From DASWRT01 sp036403035 (GTDB lineage: Bacteria > Pseudomonadota > Alphaproteobacteria > ATCC43930 > CGMCC-115725): a DNA stretch of 10,656 nucleotides. Position numbers and translations under genes: made by a program. Positions 5,746-10,656 of the stretch are shown here, one piece after another; the stretch's first letter is position 1; every line of letters starts with the position of its first letter. The notes under the pieces were generated by a model, which ran no database searches, was not told the DNA's origin, and was given only the letters and a program-made list of their open reading frames with translations. The stretch covers positions 1-10,656 of the forward strand of contig DASWRT010000367.1 of the NCBI GenBank assembly GCA_036403035.1. The letters are read 5' to 3'.

Positions 5746-8700
5746 ATATTTCCACGACCTTCATCCGCCGGCCGATCGCGACCTCGCTGCTGATGGCCGG
5801 CATCCTGCTGGTCGGCGCGGCCGCCTATCCGCTGCTGCCGGTGGCGCCGCTGCCGCAGGTCGACTTCCCGACGATCCAGGTCACGGCGCAGCTCCCCGGC
5901 GCCAGCCCGGAGACGATGGCGTCGTCGGTGACGGCGCCGCTGGAGCGGCAGTTCGGGCAGATCCCCGGCGTGTCGCAGATGACGTCGTCGAGCACGCTCG
6001 GCAACAGCGCGATCACGGTGCAGTTCGACCTCAACCGCAGCATCGACGCCGCGGCGCAGGACATCCAGACGGCGATCAACGCCGCGGGCGGCCAGCTTCC
6101 GAAGAACCTGCCCAGCCCGCCGACCTACCGGAAGATCAACCCGGCGGATTCGCCGATCATGGTGCTGGCCGTCAGATCGGACGCGATACCGCTCACGGAA
6201 GTGGACGACATCGCCGAGAACATCCTGGTCCAGCATCTCAGCCAGATCAGCGGCGTCGCCCAGGTCAATATCGGTGGCCAGCAGAAGCCGGCGGTGCGGA
6301 TCCAGGTCGATCCGGCGAAGATCGCGGCGATGGGCCTGTCGCTCGAAGACGTGCGCAACGTCGCCGCCGTGGCGACCACCGACAGCCCTAAAGGCAGCGT
6401 CGACGGCGGAAACCGCACCTTCACGATCTACGACGACGACCAGATCCTGAAGGCCGACCAGTGGAACGACGTGATCGTCGCCTACCGGAACGGCGCCCCT
6501 GTGCGCGTCCGCGACATCGGGCAGGCGGTCGACGGGCCGGAGAACGTCAGGCTGGCCGCGTGGTCGCAAGGCCACCGCGCGATCCTGCTGCCCATCTTCA
6601 AGCAGCCGGGCGCCAACGTCGTCGCGACGGTCGACGCGATCAAGGCGATGCTGCCGACGCTCCAGGCATCGATCCCGCCCACGGTCAAGGTCGACATTCT
6701 GAGCGACCGGACGCAGACGATCCGCGCCTCGCTGTCCGATGTGCAGTTCACGCTGATGCTGACCATCGCGCTCGTCGTGATGGTGATCTTCCTGTTCCTG
6801 CGCAGCCTGTGGGCGACGGTGATTCCGAGCATCGCGGTGCCGCTGGCCCTGGTCGGCACCTGCGGGCTGATGTACCTGCAAGGCTACAGCCTCGATAACC
6901 TGTCGCTGATGGCGCTCACCATCGCGGTCGGCTTCGTCGTCGACGACGCGATCGTGATGCTGGAGAACATCGTCCGGCACATCGAGGAGGAAGGGCTGAG
7001 CCCGATGCAGGCGGCGATCAAGGGCGCCGGCGAGATCGGGTTCACGATCATCTCGATCAGCCTGTCGCTGGTCGCCGTGTTCATCCCGCTGCTGCTGATG
7101 GGCGGCATCATCGGGCGTCTCTTCCGCGAGTTCGCGGTGACCGTGACGATGACGATCGGGGTCTCGGTGATCGTGTCGCTGACGCTGACGCCGATGCTCT
7201 GCTCGCGCTTCCTCAAGGATCCGCGGCGCGTCCGCCACGGGCGGCTCTACATGGCGTCCGAACGGGCCTTCGACGCTCTGCTCGCCGGCTACCGGCGGAC
7301 CCTCGACATGGCGCTGCGCCACCACGCGATAACCTTCACCGTGTTCCTGGCGACGCTCGCCGCGACGGGCTGGCTGTTCGTCGAGATCCCGAAGGGCTTC
7401 TTCCCGCAGCAGGACACCGGCCTCATCCTCGGCGTCTCCGAGGCGAGCCAGGACGTCTCGTTCCCGGAAATGGCGCGGCGGCAGCGCGCGCTCGCCGACA
7501 TCGTCGCAAAAGACCCGGCGGTCGAGACCGTCGGCATGGCCATCGGCGGCGGCAGCGGACAGACGCAGAACAACGGCCGCATGTTCATCACGCTGAAGCC
7601 GCGCGATGAGCGCAAGGAGTCGGCGAGCCAAGTGATCGACCGGCTGCGCCCGCAGCTCGCCAAGGTCGAGGGCGCCGCCCTGTTCCTCCAGGCGGCGCAG
7701 GACATCAATGTCGGCGGCCGGCTGTCGCGGACGCAGTACCAGTACACGCTGCAAGACGCCGACCTCGACGAGCTGAACCAGTGGGCGCCGAAAATTTTCG
7801 ACAAGCTGAAGACGCTGCCGCAGATCAAGGACGTGGCGAGCGACCAGCAGACCGGCGGCACGACGCTGACGCTCGCGATCGACCGCGATCAGGCGTCCCG
7901 TTTCGGCATCCAGCCGCAGCTCATCGACGACACGCTCTACGATGCGTTCGGTCAGCGGCAGGTGACGCAGTACTTCACCCAGGTCAACTCGTACCATGTC
8001 GTCCTGGAAGTGCTGCCGGAGCTTCAGAACACGCCGGGCTCTCTGGAGAAGATCTACCTGAAGTCGCCGACGACGGGGCAGCAGGTGCCGTTGAGCGCGC
8101 TCGCCAAGTGGACCACGCGGCCGACGACCTTCCTGTCGATCAACCACCAGAGCCAGTTTCCGGCGGTGACGGTGAGCTTCAACCTGGCGCCGGGCGTGGC
8201 GCTCGGACAGGCGGTGGACGCGATCCGCGGCGCACAGGCGTCGATCGGCGCGCCGGCCTCGCTGACCGGCGTGTTCCAGGGCAACGCCCAGGCGTTCCAG
8301 CAATCGCTGAAGAGCGAGCCCTACCTCATCGCCGCGGCGCTGGTCGTCGTCTACATCATCCTCGGCGTGCTCTACGAGAGCTACATCCACCCGATCACGA
8401 TCCTGTCCACCCTGCCCTCCGCCGGGCTCGGAGCGTTGGCGACGCTGATGCTGTTCGGCTTCGATTTCAGCATCATCGCGCTGATCGGCGTCATCCTGCT
8501 GATCGGCATCGTCAAGAAGAACGGCATCATGATGGTCGACTTCGCGATCGGGGCGGAGCGCAACCGCGGCGTGCCGCCGCTTGAGGCGATACGCCAGGCG
8601 TGCCTGCTGCGTTTCCGCCCGATCATGATGACGACGATGGCGGCGCTGCTCGGCGGCGTGCCGCTGATGCTCGGCACGGGAACCGGCTCGGAGATCCGCC

Positions 8701-8864
8701 AGCCGCTGGGCTATGCGATGGTAGGCGGACTGCTGGTGAGCCAAGCGCTGACGCTCTACACCACCCCGGTCGTCTATCTCTATCTCGATCGGCTTGCCGC
8801 CCGGCTCGCCGGGCGGCGGCAGGTGCACGGCGCGCCGGCGGCGAGCGCCGCACCGGCGGAGTAG
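5742..8864 (+). CDS. RND multidrug efflux transporter, inner-membrane subunit, MdtB/MdtC-like
   Basis: A 1040-residue HAE1-type RND transporter that uses the proton gradient to expel compounds through a tripartite pump. It opens with MNISTTFIRRPIATSLLMAG (transmembrane helix 1), followed by a periplasmic porter domain with the conserved YPLLPVAPLPQVDFPTI start (29-45). Helices TM2-TM6 lie at about 336-353, 358-378, 388-406, 434-456 and 463-483. The proton-relay pair is D401-D402 in VGFVVDDAIVMLENI, and the partner lysine K926 is in GIVKKNGIMMVDF, so the relay looks intact. A second periplasmic loop (about 545-860) and six more helices follow. The length equals MdtB/MdtC. The ATG at 5742 lies within the adaptor stop and has AGGAAG 9 nt upstream. 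MdtB and MdtC normally form a heteromultimer; here only one transporter gene follows the adaptor, so a homotrimer is inferred. No TolC-like gene is nearby. Substrates cannot be predicted. Confidence 0.97.
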   Translation: MNISTTFIRRPIATSLLMAGILLVGAAAYPLLPVAPLPQVDFPTIQVTAQLPGASPETMASSVTAPLERQFGQIPGVSQMTSSSTLGNSAITVQFDLNRSIDAAAQDIQTAINAAGGQLPKNLPSPPTYRKINPADSPIMVLAVRSDAIPLTEVDDIAENILVQHLSQISGVAQVNIGGQQKPAVRIQVDPAKIAAMGLSLEDVRNVAAVATTDSPKGSVDGGNRTFTIYDDDQILKADQWNDVIVAYRNGAPVRVRDIGQAVDGPENVRLAAWSQGHRAILLPIFKQPGANVVATVDAIKAMLPTLQASIPPTVKVDILSDRTQTIRASLSDVQFTLMLTIALVVMVIFLFLRSLWATVIPSIAVPLALVGTCGLMYLQGYSLDNLSLMALTIAVGFVVDDAIVMLENIVRHIEEEGLSPMQAAIKGAGEIGFTIISISLSLVAVFIPLLLMGGIIGRLFREFAVTVTMTIGVSVIVSLTLTPMLCSRFLKDPRRVRHGRLYMASERAFDALLAGYRRTLDMALRHHAITFTVFLATLAATGWLFVEIPKGFFPQQDTGLILGVSEASQDVSFPEMARRQRALADIVAKDPAVETVGMAIGGGSGQTQNNGRMFITLKPRDERKESASQVIDRLRPQLAKVEGAALFLQAAQDINVGGRLSRTQYQYTLQDADLDELNQWAPKIFDKLKTLPQIKDVASDQQTGGTTLTLAIDRDQASRFGIQPQLIDDTLYDAFGQRQVTQYFTQVNSYHVVLEVLPELQNTPGSLEKIYLKSPTTGQQVPLSALAKWTTRPTTFLSINHQSQFPAVTVSFNLAPGVALGQAVDAIRGAQASIGAPASLTGVFQGNAQAFQQSLKSEPYLIAAALVVVYIILGVLYESYIHPITILSTLPSAGLGALATLMLFGFDFSIIALIGVILLIGIVKKNGIMMVDFAIGAERNRGVPPLEAIRQACLLRFRPIMMTTMAALLGGVPLMLGTGTGSEIRQPLGYAMVGGLLVSQALTLYTTPVVYLYLDRLAARLAGRRQVHGAPAASAAPAE

Positions 8865-8945
8865 CCTTCTTCCAGGTTGCGGCGGGCGGGAAAAGGGCGA
8901 AAGCTCTCCCGCGGAGGCAGACGCGGAAGCGAGACGGAGAGCGGG

Positions 8946-9719
8946 ATGCGCGCGGCATGGCTGCCGGCCGGCTGCATCGCCGCCGCGCTGTTGCTCGGTG
9001 GTGCTGCGGCGCGGGCCGAAGACGCGACGGCAGAGGTCGATCTCGCGCTCGTCCTCGCGATCGACGCCTCCGGGAGCGTCAGCACCGAGCGGTTCCGGTT
9101 GCAGCGGCAGGGCTATGCCGCCGCGCTCGAAAGCGGCGAGATGCTGCGCGCGATCGAGACCGGCGCGCACGGCCGGATCGCCGTCACCGTCGTCGAATGG
9201 TCCGGAATGGCGCAGCAGGCGCAGGTAACGAACTGGACGCTGGTCCACGACGCGGCATCGGCCGGGCGGCTTGCCGCCGCGGTCGCCGAGCTGCCCCGCC
9301 TGTTCGGCGATTCGACCTCGATCGGCAGCGCGATCGCCTTCTCGGTCCGGCTCCTCGCACGGAGCGGCTATCGCGCGACGCGGCAGGTCATCGACGTCTC
9401 CGGCGACGGCCGCGACAATAACGGGCTGCCGGCGGCGCCGGCCCGCGACGCGGCGGTCGCCGCGGGGATCACGATCAACGGGCTGCCGATCCTCGACGTC
9501 GAGATCGGGCTGGACACCTATTACCGCGAGAACGTCATCGGCGGCCCAGGCGCCTTCGTGATGGTGGCCGACGACATCGGCGCCTTCGCGGCGGCGATCG
9601 CCGCGAAGCTGGAGCGCGAGGTGGCGAACACCGACGTGCCGCCACCGCCCCGCGATAGGCCGGAAACCGCGGTGCTCGTCCGGACGGCGAAGGACGGGAG
9701 CATGCCGCCGCCGGAATAA
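8946..9719 (+). CDS. Secreted DUF1194-type von Willebrand factor A domain protein
   Basis: The 257-residue product begins with a classic signal peptide (MRAAWLPAGCIAAALLLGG, then AARA before ED), with cleavage expected after residue 24, so the mature protein is periplasmic or exported. A von Willebrand A fold follows directly: VDLALVLAIDASGSVS (31-46) holds the metal-binding DxSxS motif (D40, S42, S44), GDSTSIGSAI (121-130) supplies the likely T124, and QVIDVSGDGRDNNG (147-160) supplies the later aspartate D154. The NGLPILDVEIGLDTYYRENVIGGPGAF region (178-204) is characteristic of DUF1194 proteins, common in Alphaproteobacteria and of unknown function. The ATG at 8946 is fixed by GGAG with a 6-nt spacer. 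The gap of 81 bases after the pump shows no clear terminator, so cotranscription is possible. The family suggests metal-dependent protein binding at the envelope; no partner is evident. The proline-rich tail (PPPPRDRPE) is unstructured. Confidence 0.92.
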   Translation: MRAAWLPAGCIAAALLLGGAAARAEDATAEVDLALVLAIDASGSVSTERFRLQRQGYAAALESGEMLRAIETGAHGRIAVTVVEWSGMAQQAQVTNWTLVHDAASAGRLAAAVAELPRLFGDSTSIGSAIAFSVRLLARSGYRATRQVIDVSGDGRDNNGLPAAPARDAAVAAGITINGLPILDVEIGLDTYYRENVIGGPGAFVMVADDIGAFAAAIAAKLEREVANTDVPPPPRDRPETAVLVRTAKDGSMPPPE

Positions 9720-9740
9720 AGCGGCGGCACCGGCGTCCCA

Positions 9741-9780
9741 TTTCCGGCCGGTCAATGGCTCCGGCCAATGGCTCCGGAAA
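9741..9780 (+). repeat. 13-bp tandem repeat within an inverted repeat, upstream of small lipoprotein
   Basis: The unit CAATGGCTCCGGC occurs at 9753-9765 and again, with one changed base, at 9766-9778. The same stretch is bounded by TTTCCGG (9741-9747) and CCGGAAA (9774-9780), a 7-bp inverted repeat. A competing shorter stem pairs GGCCGG (9746-9751) with CCGGCC (9761-9766). The outer stem would cover the first bases of the AAGGAG ribosome-binding site (9779-9784) of the lipoprotein gene, so it might modulate translation. Confidence 0.6.
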
Positions 9781-9791
9781 GGAGAAATCCG

Positions 9792-9944
9792 ATGACGCGG
9801 CTTACCGGAACGTCACGCCTCGCGGCGGCGATCCTCGTCCTGCTGTGCGTCGCCGCCTGCGGATCGATAGACAAGGACAGGAGCGGCGACGACCGCACCG
9901 TCCACGTCGAGCCCATGGGCGGAGGCGGCGGAGGCGGGTACTGA
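9792..9944 (+). CDS. Small lipoprotein, 50 residues, glycine-rich C-terminus
   Basis: The reading frame encodes 50 residues: a basic N-terminus (MTRLTGTSRL), a hydrophobic core (AAAILVLLCV) and the lipobox VAAC, with the acylated cysteine predicted at position 23. The mature peptide would be only 28 residues, rich in charge (SIDKDRSGDDRTVHVEP) and ending in seven glycines and a tyrosine. A very good ribosome-binding site, AAGGAG (9779-9784), stands 7 bases upstream of the ATG, which strongly supports that this is a real gene despite its size. Residue 24 is glycine and residue 25 serine, not aspartate, so an outer-membrane destination is expected under the enterobacterial sorting rule. It follows the DUF1194 gene by 72 bases on the same strand and converges with ybaK across a 16-base gap. 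No family recognised; function unknown. Confidence 0.68.
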   Translation: MTRLTGTSRLAAAILVLLCVAACGSIDKDRSGDDRTVHVEPMGGGGGGGY

Positions 9945-9960
9945 TCGACGGCCGCAGCGA

Positions 9961-10464
9961 TCACTCGACGGCGATCGGTCCGATGCCGGCGCCGAGCAGC
10001 GCGGCGAGGTCGGCGGGGCGGAGCGCGATCTGCAAACCGCGGCGCCCGCCATTCACGACCATCTCGTCGAGACGGTCTGCGCTGGCGTCGATGAAGGTGC
10101 GCAGCCGCTTGCGCTGTCCGAGCGGGCTGATGCCGCCGACGACGTAGCCGCTCGACCGCTCCGCCTTGGCCGGGTCGGCGAGGTCGCATTTCTTCGCGCC
10201 GGCCGCGGCGGCGAGCGCCTTGAGATTGAGCCGCGCGGCGACCGGGATCACGGCGCAGACCAGCTCGCCGGTGTCGAGCGCGACGACGAGCGTCTTGTAG
10301 ACGCGCGCCGGATCGATGCCGAGCGCCGCCGCCGCGTGCAGCCCGATCGCGTCGGCGGCCGGGTCGTACTCGTACTCCAGCAGCCGGAAGGCGATCCGCG
10401 CCGCCTCCGCCGCCCGCACGGCGGGGGTTCCCTTCGTGCTCACCTGCCCGCTTCCCTCTTCCAT
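9961..10464 (-). CDS. ybaK: YbaK-type Cys-tRNA(Pro)/Cys-tRNA(Cys) deacylase
   Basis: A cytoplasmic trans-editing enzyme that removes cysteine from tRNA(Pro) mischarged by prolyl-tRNA synthetase, keeping proline codons accurate. The 167-residue protein aligns well from memory with E. coli YbaK: TPAVRAAEAARIAFRLLEYEYDP (13-35), the DPARVYKTLVVAL segment (51-63) containing the essential lysine K57, AVIPVAARLNLKALAAAAGAKK (71-92) and the hallmark SSGYVVGGISPLGQRKRL (104-121). The INS/YbaK domain fills the whole protein. The ATG at 10464 has no good ribosome-binding site. A GTG at 10443, preceded by GAGGGA, would give a protein starting STKGTPAV, closer to typical family N-termini, and may be the true start. 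Its end faces the small lipoprotein gene convergently. Confidence 0.94.
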   Translation of the reverse strand: MEEGSGQVSTKGTPAVRAAEAARIAFRLLEYEYDPAADAIGLHAAAALGIDPARVYKTLVVALDTGELVCAVIPVAARLNLKALAAAAGAKKCDLADPAKAERSSGYVVGGISPLGQRKRLRTFIDASADRLDEMVVNGGRRGLQIALRPADLAALLGAGIGPIAVE

Positions 10465-10656
10465 TTGCCGCGGCGACCGCGCCGACCACCGGGACGTACG
10501 TCAGTAATCGCGCCATGCGGACGGCGCAATGCCAGCCCCCATCGCCGCACGGGCTTAACCAACGGCCGATGAGTCAAGCTCAACAGCCGTTGGTGTAAGG
10601 CCCTATCTCAGCCGCGACATCGTTGACGGTCCGCCACGAACAGCCATACAGTGATC
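10465..10656. other. Right-edge non-coding region upstream of ybaK
   Basis: I see no convincing gene in these 192 bases. They contain a 10-bp palindrome GACGTACGTC at 10493-10502, about 30 bp ahead of the ybaK start, which is a suitable place for an operator. They also contain a 9-bp inverted repeat, ACCAACGGC at 10558-10566 and GCCGTTGGT at 10586-10594, separated by 19 bases. The area 10550-10600 is less GC-rich than the genes around it. A short minus-strand frame starting MARLLTYVPVVGAVA at 10516 runs out of frame through ybaK and is not credible as a gene. Confidence 0.5.

Noticed and set aside
5616..9755. A 1379-codon open frame on the minus strand opposite the RND transporter, adaptor end and DUF1194 gene
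   Set aside because: The translation is a run of R, D, H, Q and A typical of the antisense of GC3-rich genes, with no domain, signal or ribosome-binding site; the plus-strand genes are unmistakable.
9752..10516. Minus-strand frame of 254 codons beginning MARLLTYVPVVG
   Set aside because: It runs out of frame through ybaK and the lipoprotein gene, and its composition after the first residues is that of a shadow frame.

Overview
The window is very GC-rich and gene-dense. Start contexts are mostly GGAGG-like, genes are joined by ATGA or TGATG overlaps, and the gene families present are common in Alphaproteobacteria: a secreted DUF1194-type von Willebrand A protein, an MdtA/MdtB-like RND pump, a CaiB/BaiF CoA transferase and a PsuG-type glycosidase. 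This fits a chromosomal segment of a high-GC alphaproteobacterium (Rhodospirillales or Hyphomicrobiales-like). The placement is an inference from gene content and base composition; there is no rRNA or other marker to fix it. No tRNA, rRNA, CRISPR array, transposase, integrase or phage gene was seen.

Layout. Positions 1-44 may hold the last codons of an upstream gene. Positions 45-277 hold no gene but contain two structured elements: a large imperfect inverted repeat built from CGCAGAG / CTCTGCG heptamers (56-174) and a perfect 14-bp palindrome that looks like a LacI-family operator (224-237). On the minus strand follows panC (pantothenate synthetase, 278-1171). Divergent from it is a tight three-gene plus-strand operon (1289-4249): a 2-keto-4-pentenoate hydratase/FAH-family enzyme, a class III CoA transferase, and pseudouridine-5'-phosphate glycosidase (psuG) with its catalytic residues intact. 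A pair of GC-rich hairpins lies after psuG. A second plus-strand block (4465-8864) encodes an RND efflux pair, a periplasmic adaptor and a 1040-residue inner-membrane transporter, with a 4-nt overlap. It is followed by a secreted DUF1194-like protein (8946-9719) and a previously easy-to-miss 50-residue lipoprotein (9792-9944). A ybaK-type Cys-tRNA(Pro) deacylase lies convergently on the minus strand (9961-10464). The last 190 bases hold no convincing gene, only a 10-bp palindrome and a 9-bp inverted repeat.

How the genes work together. PanC makes pantothenate, the precursor of CoA, while the divergent operon includes a CoA transferase, but a functional link is only speculation. In the three-gene operon, PsuG would split pseudouridine-5'-phosphate into uracil and ribose-5-phosphate, yet the usual partner kinase (PsuK/PfkB family) is absent and a hydratase and a CoA transferase occupy its place. 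This uncommon combination is the best candidate here for an undescribed pathway. The adaptor and RND transporter should form an envelope efflux pump that needs an outer-membrane TolC-type channel encoded elsewhere. The DUF1194 protein and the small lipoprotein are also envelope proteins and may be transcribed with it.
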